Counted from the stretch's first letter, positions 1 to 7,927 are shown. The stretch: DNA of 26,301 nucleotides from UBA1535 sp002323775 (GCA_031993545.1 DAMAHZ010000042.1:1-26301); one strand, 5' to 3'. Notes: a model not told the origin generated them from the letters alone. Program-made: numbers and translations.

Positions 1-7
1 ATACATT

Positions 8-13
8 TGTCAA
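8..13 (-). promoter_or_regulatory. Possible -35 box of the gene left of the window
   Basis: On the minus strand this is a perfect TTGACA hexamer, downstream of the spoVG terminator and pointing out of the window. The matching -10 box would lie outside, so the call cannot be completed. In Bacillus, glmU follows spoVG; that the next gene here is glmU is only inference. Confidence 0.2.
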
Positions 14-87
14 TTTCAATGTTCATATAGTTCTAATATTTTATTATTTTGTTAAAATTTTTCTACTGCTTTTTCAAGGGCTTGTAC

Positions 88-114
88 AAAAAAAGAGAGC
101 CTAAAAGACTCCCT
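88..114 (-). terminator. Rho-independent terminator after spoVG
   Basis: On the minus strand AGGGAGTC, a five-base loop (TTTTA) and GGCTCTCT form an eight-pair stem including two G-U pairs, followed directly by a run of T. It lies 67 bases past the spoVG stop codon and closes the purR-spoVG stretch. The remaining bases between it and the stop are AT-rich and featureless. Confidence 0.85.
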
Positions 115-181
115 ACTTTGACGAAGTAATAATTTATTATAAGCTTTATAATTAATAAATTATTCCATTTGCTACTAATAA

Positions 182-451
182 TTATTCTTCATCTTCATTT
201 CTTTTTTCTTCATAAGCTCTAAATACTGCTTCCGACAACTCAGTTCTAGTATCAGAATTTATTGGATGTGCGATATCTTTAAATTCACCATCCTGCATTT
301 TTCTGCTAGGCATAGCAATAAAAGGACCGTTTTCACCCTCAATAATCTTTATATCATGTACCACGAAACAATCATCAAAGGTTACAGAAACGATTGCCCT
401 CATCTTACCATCAGAATTAATCTTTCTAACTCTAACATCTGTTATTCTCAT
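182..451 (-). CDS. spoVG: Septation/sporulation regulator SpoVG
   Basis: SpoVG family protein of 89 residues, slightly shorter than the Bacillus protein of about 97. The N-terminus (MRITDVRVRKI), the central segment DCFVVHDIKIIEG and the PSRKM..GEFKDIAHPI stretch are typical of the whole family. SpoVG is a small nucleic-acid-binding regulator acting in the cytoplasm; in Bacillus it affects septation at sporulation and in other Firmicutes virulence and envelope genes. The start is supported by a ribosome binding site (AAGGTGG) seven to eight bases before the ATG. The gene follows purR on the same strand, the same relative order as in Bacillus, although the small yabJ gene found between them there is absent. 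A TATAAT box lies about 40 bases upstream without a convincing -35 partner, so the promoter class (SigH in Bacillus) cannot be decided. Confidence 0.96.
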   Translation of the reverse strand: MRITDVRVRKINSDGKMRAIVSVTFDDCFVVHDIKIIEGENGPFIAMPSRKMQDGEFKDIAHPINSDTRTELSEAVFRAYEEKRNEDEE

Positions 452-511
452 GTCTTCACCACCTTCCCCCCTATAAATTATGTCTAATATACATTATAAT
501 ACTACATTTTC

Positions 512-556
512 AAAAAAAATGCAAAAAACATTTTCATAAAACAGGGGTTTTTTATG
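512..556 (-). terminator. Weak AT-rich terminator after purR
   Basis: Just past the purR stop, on the minus strand, are two adjacent hairpins. The first is CATAAAA / TTTTATG with an eight-base loop. The second is AAAATG / CATTTT, and its 3' arm runs on into further T residues. The stems are AT-rich, so termination would be partial and some purR transcripts could continue into spoVG. Confidence 0.45.
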
Positions 557-561
557 TTAAA

Positions 562-1389
562 TTATTGTAACAATTTGGAATTAGGTGAAATGTTTACGAT
601 TCCTTCTCTTTCGTTTATTCCTTCAAGAAGCAATAATGAAATATAATTGTCAATCAATTTTTTCTCAGGCTCTTTTGTTTCAATGACTACAGCGGTTCCT
701 ACAACCTTAGCATTAAACTCATTCATCATATCGTGCATTCCTTTAGCTGTACCTCCGCCTTTCATAAAGTCATCAACAATTAAAACTCTGGAATTTTCAT
801 TTAAAGACCTTCTTGACAAGGACATGGTCTGTATATTGTTTGATGAGCCTGAAACGTAATTAATACTAACTGTTGCTCCCTCTGTAACCTTGTTGTTTCG
901 TCTAATAACAGCAAGCGGTACATTTAATTTCTGAGCAGTCATAATTGCTAAAGGAATTCCCTTTGTTTCAACAGTAACTACATAATCAATTTCAATATCT
1001 CTGAATTTAGAAGAAATTATTTTAGCCATATTGCTTACGATGCTTGGATTATTAAATAAATCAGTCATATATATAAACCCGCCTGGGATAATCCTATTTT
1101 TCTTCAAAAACTCCTTGCATAAACTATCCAATATTTTTTCTATTTCTTCATTGCCAATATAGGGAAAAAATATAGCTCCGCCAAGTGCTCCGGTAACAGT
1201 CTCTATCTTTCCATACGACATCTCCTCCACTAAATCTTTTACAATAACAATATCTTCACTTATAGTAGACTTAGCTGCATTGAATAGTCCGGAAAAATAA
1301 TTATAAGAAAATAGCTTATTTGGCGTCTCTGAAAATATCTTCATAAGAGCTGCAACTCTTTGTATCCTTTTATATTTTTTAAAGTTCAT
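562..1389 (-). CDS. purR: Pur operon repressor PurR
   Basis: PurR of the Gram-positive type, 275 residues, close to the family length. Residues 1 to about 70 form a winged-helix DNA-binding domain; the rest is a type I phosphoribosyltransferase fold with the PRPP-binding loop VLIVDDFMKGGGTA at about 202-215. In this family PRPP binding releases the repressor from PurBoxes in front of purine synthesis and salvage genes; the fold binds PRPP but has no transferase activity. I use the ATG at 1389, not an upstream one at 1422, because AAGGAG sits seven bases before it and because the longer version would run through the promoter. The promoter lies inside an inverted repeat with two CGAATAAT half-sites, which suggests autoregulation. 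Its neighbourhood, beside a nucleoside import and salvage locus, fits the role. Confidence 0.95.
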   Translation of the reverse strand: MNFKKYKRIQRVAALMKIFSETPNKLFSYNYFSGLFNAAKSTISEDIVIVKDLVEEMSYGKIETVTGALGGAIFFPYIGNEEIEKILDSLCKEFLKKNRIIPGGFIYMTDLFNNPSIVSNMAKIISSKFRDIEIDYVVTVETKGIPLAIMTAQKLNVPLAVIRRNNKVTEGATVSINYVSGSSNNIQTMSLSRRSLNENSRVLIVDDFMKGGGTAKGMHDMMNEFNAKVVGTAVVIETKEPEKKLIDNYISLLLLEGINEREGIVNISPNSKLLQ

Positions 1390-1392
1390 AGT

Positions 1393-1461
1393 AAAACTCC
1401 TTGCTTTGCGAATAATATGCAATAATTATAACGCAATTATTCGTGTATTGCAAGGAGTTTT
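1393..1461 (-). promoter_or_regulatory. Inverted repeat around the purR promoter, candidate PurBox operator
   Basis: Two nested inverted repeats share one centre. The outer arms are 12 bases (AAAACTCCTTGC at 1393-1404 and its exact complement at 1450-1461). The inner arms are CGAATAAT (1409-1416) and ATTATTCG (1436-1443), 19 bases apart. Gram-positive PurBoxes contain a CGAA core and occur as opposed pairs with a spacing of about 16-17 bases, so the inner pair is a plausible autoregulatory site with slightly wider spacing. The outer arm on the gene side contains the purR ribosome binding site. Confidence 0.6.
1425..1453 (-). promoter_or_regulatory. purR promoter (SigA type)
   Basis: On the minus strand TTGCAA (1448-1453) and TATAAT (1425-1430) are separated by exactly 17 bases. 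The expected start point lies about seven bases further, leaving a short leader before the AAGGAG site of purR. The first CGAATAAT half-site (minus strand, 1436-1443) lies between the -35 and -10 boxes. Confidence 0.75.
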
Positions 1462-1513
1462 TTATACATAGGAAAGAGACTTTCCTAGAGCGAACGACAT
1501 TCTCTTTTTTATT

Positions 1514-2197
1514 CTAGCATAAATCAAGATAGTTCAATCCACTTAGCGTAACTATTAGCTTTGTTTCGCCGCCCTGTGATATTGAAAATAGTGAATAGTA
1601 TGTTGCTCTTTGCAACTGAATTACTGGTGTAGATGCTATTATTTCTTGCGTTGCTGAGGATCTTATTTCAAATATTTCTTCGGTCGGAAATAGTAAAACA
1701 TTTGGAATAGTCTCACTAAATCCTATGTTTTTATATACTGCTGTTCCATCTGATAGGTACAAGTCTACCTTTCCATTTATTGGTGAAAAATTCGAATACG
1801 TTATAACAGCTTCTCTAAAAGGAGGTATATCTTGTTTCCTTTCTTTTCTTATATGCAAATAATCAATTGTTTCACCTGCTACAATTGCTGTATAGGAAGA
1901 ATTCTTGTTAACACTTACGGCTTGAGTTAGTAGTGGAGATTCAGTTTCCCCTGCTGCATAAATATCTATGTTGTATTCTTTTGGATATATTACCATAAAA
2001 TCAGTCATAATCCCTGTTTCTAAAGCACTGGCTACAATATTACCATCTATGTAAATGTCTATAGAAGAAACAGAGCTTGAATTTAAAAATCTTATGTAGG
2101 ACTTTGCACATATACAGCCTTGATAGTTTGCGAGATTATTGAGATAATCATATATTCTTTCCTCGTTGGCACTTGATAAGTACTTAAAATCAATCAT
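1514..2197 (-). CDS. DUF4397 domain protein
   Basis: Cytosolic-looking protein of 227 residues with no signal peptide or membrane segment. Two successive beta-rich segments resemble DUF4397: the first (about residues 15-100) has the pattern SYIRFLNSSS...DIYIDGNIV...Y...DIYAAGE, and the second (about 120-215) repeats it with AVITYSNFSPINGKVDLYL. The family is widespread in bacteria and lacks an established function; many members are exported, but this one shows no export signal. The start is ATG at 2197, not the GTG nine bases upstream, because AAAGGGG lies about eight bases before the ATG and would touch the GTG. The gene lies between ribokinase and purR on the same strand, yet has its own probable promoter inside the terminator of the preceding operon, so it is probably not part of nucleoside salvage. 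I cannot assign a function. Confidence 0.75.
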   Translation of the reverse strand: MIDFKYLSSANEERIYDYLNNLANYQGCICAKSYIRFLNSSSVSSIDIYIDGNIVASALETGIMTDFMVIYPKEYNIDIYAAGETESPLLTQAVSVNKNSSYTAIVAGETIDYLHIRKERKQDIPPFREAVITYSNFSPINGKVDLYLSDGTAVYKNIGFSETIPNVLLFPTEEIFEIRSSATQEIIASTPVIQLQRATYYSLFSISQGGETKLIVTLSGLNYLDLC

Positions 2198-2245
2198 AAA
2201 AAACACCCCTTTATATTAATTATATGAATTTAATATAAAAGGGTG
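2198..2245 (-). terminator. Terminator after rbsK that overlaps the next ribosome binding site
   Basis: On the minus strand two 16-base arms (2230-2245 and 2204-2219) pair fully with a single G-U, around a ten-base loop, and are followed by six T (2198-2203). This is a strong intrinsic terminator for the nucleoside operon. The 3' arm ends in AAAGGGGTG, which is the ribosome binding site of the DUF4397 gene, and the T run is the spacer before its ATG. A TATAAT hexamer begins in the loop with TTCACC 17 bases upstream, a possible promoter for the DUF4397 gene. Confidence 0.8.
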
Positions 2246-2260
2246 AAAGAGTGAAAAAAA

Positions 2261-3136
2261 TTACATTTCCTCAATATATGGCATGCCTGCTTGTGCTCCT
2301 AGCTTTGTTACTGATTTTGATGCCGCTTTATTTGCAAAATCAACAGCATCCTTTAAATTATAATCATTTACCATAGCTCTGGCAAATGCTCCGTTAAATG
2401 TGTCTCCAGCACCTGTTGTATCAACAACTTCTACCTTGTAGCTCGGAACTGTCACTATATCGCTTCCGTCAAAATACATAACTCCCTTTTCACCCATTGT
2501 TATTATAAGCTTATTAGGGTATCTTCTCAGTATATCCTTGATGTCTGCATTTATATCCTCACCTAGAATTATTTTACATTCATGCTCATTTGGAGTTATA
2601 TATGTTGCTCTTTCTATAAGCTCCTTGCTGAGCTTTACAGCAGGTGCAGGATTAAGTATTGTTTTAATATTATTTTCATGGCAATAATTTATTGCATATT
2701 CAACTGTAGACATTGGTATCTCTAGTTGCAGCATTACTAAATCAGCCTCTAAAATTTCTTTTTTATACCTGTCAATTAATGCTTTATCAAGCTTGTAATT
2801 AGCTCCTGATACGACTATTATGCTATTGTCATTGTCTGCAACTATTATATTCGCTACCCCTGTAGGTGTATCTTGTATTTTAGTTATACAGGATGTATTT
2901 ACATTAAGGCTTTTGAAGTTATTTAGAGAAAATTCACCATTAGAATCATCGCCTACACAGCCAATCATGACTACATCAGCACCTAGCTTACTTGCCGCTA
3001 CCGCCTGATTAGCACCTTTACCGCCTGCTACAGTTCTAAAATCCTCTCCTAGCACAGTTTCTCCTGCTTTTGGTCTAATATCAGAAATAAAAACTAAATC
3101 TACATTTATACTTCCAATAACAACTATTTTATTCAT
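2261..3136 (-). CDS. rbsK: Ribokinase
   Basis: PfkB-family sugar kinase of 291 residues, which is a typical ribokinase length. The substrate-side signature GGKGANQA is at 38-45 and the catalytic signature DTTGAGDTFNGAF at 239-251, with the presumed base Asp245. NPAPA at about 162-166 is also typical of ribokinases. The enzyme phosphorylates D-ribose with ATP to ribose 5-phosphate in the cytoplasm. It follows the nucleoside hydrolase by 31 bases on the same strand, with AGGAGG ten bases before the ATG, so the two enzymes would work in sequence: hydrolysis of a nucleoside, then capture of the ribose. It is the last gene before a strong terminator. Deoxyribokinase or another PfkB sugar kinase is less likely given the context. 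Confidence 0.93.
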   Translation of the reverse strand: MNKIVVIGSINVDLVFISDIRPKAGETVLGEDFRTVAGGKGANQAVAASKLGADVVMIGCVGDDSNGEFSLNNFKSLNVNTSCITKIQDTPTGVANIIVADNDNSIIVVSGANYKLDKALIDRYKKEILEADLVMLQLEIPMSTVEYAINYCHENNIKTILNPAPAVKLSKELIERATYITPNEHECKIILGEDINADIKDILRRYPNKLIITMGEKGVMYFDGSDIVTVPSYKVEVVDTTGAGDTFNGAFARAMVNDYNLKDAVDFANKAASKSVTKLGAQAGMPYIEEM

Positions 3137-3167
3137 GGAAATTCAAGCCTCCTGTTAAAATTAATAA

Positions 3168-4112
3168 TTATATTCTTTTATCCATTTCGTATATCGCTTC
3201 TAGCAATAATTCTCTACACTTATCTGTATCTATACCCATCAAAATTTTCGGATATGTTTCGTCGTATTTTATCCATTCTCTATTGTCGCCTACAGTCATT
3301 CCTCTGTTAAGAGAATATGAGCAATCAATATCTACCGGCATATGTCTGTACGAATAAATTTCAGGATGCAATAAATACATTACAGCACATGCGTCATGAA
3401 TAGGAGTGAAGCTTCCATTCTTTACATGATCTCCTTTGAAATAAAAATCTAAAATTTGTCCACACATATTAGAAATTTTTCCATTGCTTTCAAGAAGTTC
3501 TTTTACATCATCTCTGTAAAGACCAGAATGATGTGTAACATCCAAGCCAGCCATAACTATTTTAACCTTAGAATCAAATACTATCTTTGCAGCTTCTGGG
3601 TCTGCCCATATATTAAATTCCGCAGTCGGAGTAGCATTTCCACCATGGATTGCTCCTCCCATCAGAACTATCTCATCAATCTTGTCCTTTGTTTCAGGAT
3701 AAACCTTGAAAAGAAGTGCAATATTTGTAAGAGGTCCTATAGGAACTAATGTTATTTTCTCATTAGAAGCAAGTATAGTATTTTTTAAAAATTCTACTGC
3801 ATTTTCAGCTAATAGCTTATTTGTAGGCTCAGGAAGCTCATAATTTCCCATGCCTGTGCTTCCATGAACACCAACCGCTACTCTTTTTTCTCTTAAAAGT
3901 GGTGTATCTGCACCCTTTGCAACCTTTATATCCTTCTTTAAAAATGATACTAATTTCAATGCGTTATTTGTAACCTTTTCTATGCTTTGATTGCCTGTAA
4001 CTGTTGTAATTCCTAGTATATTAAGTCTATCATCATTAGCAGCAGCATAAATTATAGCTATTGCATCATCAATCCCAGGATCACAGTCTATAATAATATT
4101 TCTTTTGTTCAT
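3168..4112 (-). CDS. Ribonucleoside hydrolase (IunH/Rih family)
   Basis: Nucleoside hydrolase of 314 residues, the usual family length. The calcium and ribose binding cluster DCDPGIDDA lies at residues 9-17, the hallmark of inosine-uridine preferring hydrolases. GPLTNIA in the middle, the MGG segment, and NIWADPEAA and HDA further on are the other conserved blocks. The enzyme splits the N-glycosidic bond of ribonucleosides to free base plus ribose. An ATG at 4130 is in frame, but GGAGG overlaps it directly and is placed 11 bases before the ATG at 4112, so I use the latter. The gene is separated from the permease gene by about 150 bases with two hairpins and could be expressed at a different level. 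Whether it prefers purine or pyrimidine nucleosides cannot be read from the sequence. Confidence 0.93.
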   Translation of the reverse strand: MNKRNIIIDCDPGIDDAIAIIYAAANDDRLNILGITTVTGNQSIEKVTNNALKLVSFLKKDIKVAKGADTPLLREKRVAVGVHGSTGMGNYELPEPTNKLLAENAVEFLKNTILASNEKITLVPIGPLTNIALLFKVYPETKDKIDEIVLMGGAIHGGNATPTAEFNIWADPEAAKIVFDSKVKIVMAGLDVTHHSGLYRDDVKELLESNGKISNMCGQILDFYFKGDHVKNGSFTPIHDACAVMYLLHPEIYSYRHMPVDIDCSYSLNRGMTVGDNREWIKYDETYPKILMGIDTDKCRELLLEAIYEMDKRI

Positions 4113-4169
4113 TTTCTCATTTTCCTCCATGAAAGTAATTTTTATTCGTTATATGAATATAATACAAGG

Positions 4170-4202
4170 AACGTATATAGATACAAATTTAAACAGATTG
4201 TA
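4170..4202 (-). other. Intergenic stem-loop before the nucleoside hydrolase gene
   Basis: AGATACAA and TTGTATCT form an eight-pair perfect stem with a loop of about eleven bases, in the approx. 150-base gap between the last permease gene and the nucleoside hydrolase gene. It has no T-run on the minus strand. It may be an operator or an mRNA-stabilising structure. I see no convincing promoter for the hydrolase gene in the same gap. Confidence 0.4.
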
Positions 4203-4240
4203 TCTACATCGTCCCCTTTTTAATATCAAGACTATTTATA

Positions 4241-4263
4241 GAGCGAAATTTGTTTCGCTTTTT
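4241..4263. other. Hairpin right after the nupQ stop with an antisense T-run
   Basis: AGCGAAA, a short loop and TTTCGCT form a stem directly behind the nupQ stop codon. The T-run follows it on the plus strand, so as a terminator it would stop plus-strand, that is antisense, transcription. In the sense mRNA it is an A-run followed by a hairpin without U-run and would act as an intercistronic structure. The same hairpin core occurs at 15524-15541 with its T-run in the sense direction of the local gene. Confidence 0.6.
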
Positions 4264-5190
4264 TTACTTGCCACTCATCTTTTCTCTTTTTTTCATCAAT
4301 CTATAGCTATAAATTCCTAAGCCTATAATTGTTACAAGATAAGGCAGCATCTGAGCAATTTCTGATGGGAATTTTACAAGCTGTAATGAATTTGCAAATG
4401 CTTGGGCACTTCCGAATATCAAAGAAACTATAAAGCCTCCAATAGGAGTATTCGCCCCCATCGCACTCGCTGCAAGAGCTATGTATCCCCTACCAGCTGT
4501 CATATTGATTGTAAATCTTGTCATATATCCGCCTGATAAGAAGTATCCACCCATTGAAGCAAGTACACCACTTATAATCAAAGCTGTAAATTTAATTTTT
4601 TTCGAGCTTATACCAACAGATTCAGCAGCGTCCTTATTTTCTCCGACAGCTCTTATTTTAAGACCAAGAGGAGTTTTATACATGAAAATGTGCATAACTA
4701 TAACGCTTATTAACGACAAGTATGTCAATATATTATTTTCAAATAAGGCCTTTCCTAAAAATGGTATATCCTTAAGAAAAGGAATTGCAAATTTTGGTAT
4801 TTGAACACTTGCTATAGATGCTGAGTTTCCTCTGTCGCCTGAAAATGCAAGCATAAGAAGTACAGTTCCGCCTGCTGCGACAAGATTTATCGCTATAGCG
4901 GCTATAATTTCATCCGTTTTGAGCTTTAATACAAAGAAAGCAAGTATAAATCCAATAAATCCACCAAGTATCATTGTTACTAAAAGTCCCATCCAAGCAT
5001 TTTGGAATATTGAACTAAATATAACTCCAAACAAAGCACTAAACAGCATTATACCCTCTAATGCCATGTTTACAACACCAGATTTAGCTGCTACAGTTGC
5101 AGCCAATGTTGCAAAAAGAATAGGTGTTGTCATTCTTAAAATCGAAGCGAAAAATTCCGGTGATAAAATTGAGTTTAGTAATTCATTCAT
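4264..5190 (-). CDS. nupQ: Nucleoside ABC transporter permease (NupQ type)
   Basis: Membrane permease of 308 residues with eight to ten hydrophobic segments, belonging to the branched-chain amino acid/ribose-type permease superfamily. The stretch around VVNMALEGIMLFSA near the N-terminus and the loop GLKIRAVGENKDAAESVGI are typical of the YufQ/NupQ subgroup; the latter is the cytoplasmic coupling region contacting the ATPase. Together with the partner permease it forms the translocation pore of a BMP-dependent nucleoside importer. AGGAGG lies nine bases before the ATG, and only one base separates it from the stop of nupP, so the two permeases are translationally linked. It is shorter than its partner because it lacks the partner's additional N-terminal region. 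Nucleoside specificity is inferred from the family and neighbours. Confidence 0.92.
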   Translation of the reverse strand: MNELLNSILSPEFFASILRMTTPILFATLAATVAAKSGVVNMALEGIMLFSALFGVIFSSIFQNAWMGLLVTMILGGFIGFILAFFVLKLKTDEIIAAIAINLVAAGGTVLLMLAFSGDRGNSASIASVQIPKFAIPFLKDIPFLGKALFENNILTYLSLISVIVMHIFMYKTPLGLKIRAVGENKDAAESVGISSKKIKFTALIISGVLASMGGYFLSGGYMTRFTINMTAGRGYIALAASAMGANTPIGGFIVSLIFGSAQAFANSLQLVKFPSEIAQMLPYLVTIIGLGIYSYRLMKKREKMSGK

Positions 5191-5191
5191 A

Positions 5192-6259
5192 CTATTTCGC
5201 CTCCTTTATATTTAAGCTGTTTTTAGCTTCTCTAGCGATAATTTTATGTCTATATTTGCTTAAGAATTGGTCTGCAACTATAAGAACTATTATTACACCC
5301 TGTATAATTGACACGATTTCAACCGGTACATCTGAAGCACTTGACATAAGGAACGCTCCAACTCTTAGATAAGCTAAGAAAAATGCTGAAAGTGGAACAT
5401 ACAATGGATTTTTCTTTGAAAGAGTGCTTATGATTATAGCATCCCAACCATATCCGAGTAACGCTGTCCATGTAAATCTGTTGAACATCGGGCTTAGCAT
5501 TTCAACTCCACCGCCCATACCTGCTATAAATCCACCAAGCAGCTGAGAAATTAAAACAACCTTTACTATACTAACTCCAGAGTATTTTGCAAATTTTTCA
5601 TTTTCTCCTGTAAGTCTTAGCTCATAACCAATTTTAGTTTTATATAAAAACCAGTATCCAAAGGCTACAACCAATAAAGCTATAATAAGTCCAGTGTGTA
5701 TTCTTGTTCCAGAAAACAAAACTGAAAGCTTAGAATTTCCTAATATTTCATAAGAGCCTGAACCCATTTTTGGGTCTCTTAAAAATTTCATCAAAATAAA
5801 ATTAGAAATATACAATACCAAATAGTTCATCATAAGTGACGAAACAAGCTCATTTGCAGTCGTTTTGACTTTCATCAGCGCAGGTATCAACGTAATTACA
5901 GAGCCTGCTATACCTGCTAAAAGTATAGCAAACATTGGGTGAATTCCCTTAGGTAAAACGAAATTCAACGCTATAGCTGTTGCTACTAATCCTCCGATAT
6001 GAAACGCACCCTCACCGGCAAGATTTATCTGATTTGCAGTAAACATTATACATACGCCTACACCAGTAAACATAAGAGGTATCATTAATTCTATAACATT
6101 ACTAAAGTTTCTTGCCTTTTGTAAAGGTCCAAGAAGAAGTGTTGATATAGCTACACCCGGTTCTTTACTAACCACAAATATTATTAGAAATGATATACCA
6201 AGCGCTATTAAAATAGCGACGGTAGTTCTCATTACATTAAGTTTAGTTGTACTATTCAT
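5192..6259 (-). CDS. nupP: Nucleoside ABC transporter permease (NupP type)
   Basis: Membrane permease of 355 residues and partner of the following permease. The first hydrophobic helix (about 10-35) is followed by SKEPGVAISTLLLGP, and the segment MFTANQINLAGEGAFHIGG is the NupP counterpart of the conserved permease core; GYELRLTGENEKFAKYSGV is the coupling loop. An in-frame ATG exists at 6313 but I choose 6259, where GGAGGG lies eight bases upstream; this start overlaps the end of the ATPase gene by eight bases, a typical sign of translational coupling. The product would sit in the cytoplasmic membrane as half of the heterodimeric pore. B. subtilis NupP and Lactococcus NupB are the closest named equivalents known to me. 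Confidence 0.92.
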   Translation of the reverse strand: MNSTTKLNVMRTTVAILIALGISFLIIFVVSKEPGVAISTLLLGPLQKARNFSNVIELMIPLMFTGVGVCIMFTANQINLAGEGAFHIGGLVATAIALNFVLPKGIHPMFAILLAGIAGSVITLIPALMKVKTTANELVSSLMMNYLVLYISNFILMKFLRDPKMGSGSYEILGNSKLSVLFSGTRIHTGLIIALLVVAFGYWFLYKTKIGYELRLTGENEKFAKYSGVSIVKVVLISQLLGGFIAGMGGGVEMLSPMFNRFTWTALLGYGWDAIIISTLSKKNPLYVPLSAFFLAYLRVGAFLMSSASDVPVEIVSIIQGVIIVLIVADQFLSKYRHKIIAREAKNSLNIKEAK

Positions 6260-7799
6260 AAATAATTCCCTCCAATACTTCATCTTTTTTGAGACCAAGC
6301 ATGTATTTACCAAGCTCTTCCTCTGTAAGATTTTTGACGTCTGTGAATATACCAGAAAACTTTCCTTTATAAATCACTGCTAATCTGTCGCTAAGTTCAA
6401 ATACCTCATTTAAGTCAGCAGAAACAAGCAATATTGCACATCCCTCATCTCTAAACTGTATAATTCTTCTCCTAATAAACTCTGCTGCTCCTACGTCTAT
6501 ACCACGAGTAGGCTGATTAGCTATAATAATCTTTGGATTAGTTGAAAACTCTCTCGCAACAACAACCTTTTGTATATTTCCTCCTGAAAGCATTCCAACG
6601 TTTTGCTTATATGATTTACATTTAACTAAATATTCTTTTATTAAATCCTCTGCTCTTTTTTCTATTACCTTTGTTTTAAGAACAACTTTTCCAGAGAATT
6701 CATCACTATCGTATTGATTAGAGAACATATTATCTAAAATACTCATATTTTTTGCACAGCCAAATGTCATTCTATCCTCTGGTATATGTGCAAGTTTCAA
6801 ATTTCTAATATCTTTAATACCTAAATTTCTAACATCTGAATCAAATAAATATATATCTCCGCTATAATGCTTATTTAGACCTGTCAACACCTCTATTAGG
6901 TGTCCTTGTCCATTTCCTTCAACTCCGGCTATACCCAGTATCTCTCCAGCTTTCAAGTCAAACGAAAGATCGTCTACTCTTACTTTGCCTGTAGAGCCCT
7001 TAATTGTAAGATTTCTCACACTAAGTGCAAGTTCTCCAAGATTTACAGGTTTTTTATCAAATGATAAAACAACATCTCTGCCAACCATAAGTCTTGACAT
7101 TTCATCAGTAGTGATGTCCTTTACATGGTATGTACCTTTGCTTTTACCATTTCTCATGATGGTCGCTCTGTCGCATATTGCTTTGATTTCATCAAGTTTA
7201 TGAGATATAAATATGATAGTATGTCCAAGCTCTCTCAGTTTTTTTAGTTGCACAAAAAGCTCATCAGTTTCCTGAGGTGTCAAAACAGCTGTAGGCTCAT
7301 CAAGGATAAGTATCTCTGCTCCTCTATATAAAGCTTTTAAAATTTCAACTTGTTGTTTAATACCAACTGGCAATTCCTCAACTTTTGATGTTGCATCAAT
7401 ATCAAAATTGTATTTTTTTGCAGTTTCTTCAGACAATCTTATAGCCTCATTCATATTGATGAAAACACCATTTTTCTTAGGCTCTATACCAAGAATTATA
7501 TTTTCAGCAACAGTGAGCGATGGAACCAGCATAAAATGCTGATGTACCATTCCTATACCTTTGCTAATAGCATCTTGTGATGATTTGATAGTTGTTTTCT
7601 CTCCATGAAGAAAAATATCTCCTTGCTCTGGAGCCTCTATACCAAAAAGTATCTTCATAAGAGTACTTTTTCCAGCACCATTTTCTCCAAGCAATGCGTG
7701 AATTTCTCCCTTTTCAAGTTCAAAACTTACATCCTCATTTGCCACAACGCCATTTGCATAAATTTTCATTATGTTTTTCATTTCTAAGACTTTAGTCAA
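6252..7799 (-). CDS. nupO: Nucleoside ABC transporter ATPase, two nucleotide-binding domains (NupO type)
   Basis: Sugar/nucleoside-type ABC ATPase of 515 residues with two fused nucleotide-binding domains. Domain 1 has an intact Walker A (GENGAGKST, 38-46) and Walker B (ILILDEPT), but its signature is degenerate (LPVGIKQQ). Domain 2 has a degenerate Walker A (GVEGNGQGH, no lysine) and NQPTRGID in place of the usual DEPT, but an intact LSGGN signature. This reciprocal asymmetry is normal for the RbsA/YufO type: one composite site hydrolyses ATP. The start is TTG at 7799 with GAGGTGG five bases upstream; the internal Met7 has no such site. It is cytoplasmic and attached to the two permeases encoded next in the operon. 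The 150-base gap before it carries hairpins that may set its level below that of the binding protein. Confidence 0.94.
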   Translation of the reverse strand: MTKVLEMKNIMKIYANGVVANEDVSFELEKGEIHALLGENGAGKSTLMKILFGIEAPEQGDIFLHGEKTTIKSSQDAISKGIGMVHQHFMLVPSLTVAENIILGIEPKKNGVFINMNEAIRLSEETAKKYNFDIDATSKVEELPVGIKQQVEILKALYRGAEILILDEPTAVLTPQETDELFVQLKKLRELGHTIIFISHKLDEIKAICDRATIMRNGKSKGTYHVKDITTDEMSRLMVGRDVVLSFDKKPVNLGELALSVRNLTIKGSTGKVRVDDLSFDLKAGEILGIAGVEGNGQGHLIEVLTGLNKHYSGDIYLFDSDVRNLGIKDIRNLKLAHIPEDRMTFGCAKNMSILDNMFSNQYDSDEFSGKVVLKTKVIEKRAEDLIKEYLVKCKSYKQNVGMLSGGNIQKVVVAREFSTNPKIIIANQPTRGIDVGAAEFIRRRIIQFRDEGCAILLVSADLNEVFELSDRLAVIYKGKFSGIFTDVKNLTEEELGKYMLGLKKDEVLEGIIYE

Positions 7800-7883
7800 T
7801 TAATCCACCTCTTTGTTAATTAGTATATAACAAGCTTTAACTATGATATATAATTTTTAAAGTTTCTTAAATAATAATTAAAT

Positions 7884-7912
7884 TGCAAGCGAGAGTTTTT
7901 CCCTCGCTTGCA
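7884..7912. other. Strong intercistronic hairpin between nupN and nupO
   Basis: TGCAAGCGAG and CTCGCTTGCA form a perfect ten-pair stem around a nine-base loop. A T-run lies a few bases beyond it on the plus strand only; in the sense direction only a loose AT-rich stretch follows. It probably stabilises the 3' end of the upstream lipoprotein message, a common way to get more binding protein than ATPase, and might stop antisense transcripts. Confidence 0.6.
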
Positions 7913-7927
7913 CATGTTTTTTTATAG

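Noticed and set aside
4131..4263. A plus-strand small RNA: a TATAAT at 4158-4163, an inner stem and a hairpin with T-run
   Set aside because: No acceptable -35 box lies at the right distance and no known RNA family is recognised; the hairpins are better kept as intergenic structures of the minus-strand operon.
6252..7799. Damage to the ABC ATPase (missing Walker A lysine in the second half, altered signature in the first half)
   Set aside because: Complementary degeneration of the two halves is normal for sugar/nucleoside ATPases of this family and does not suggest a pseudogene.
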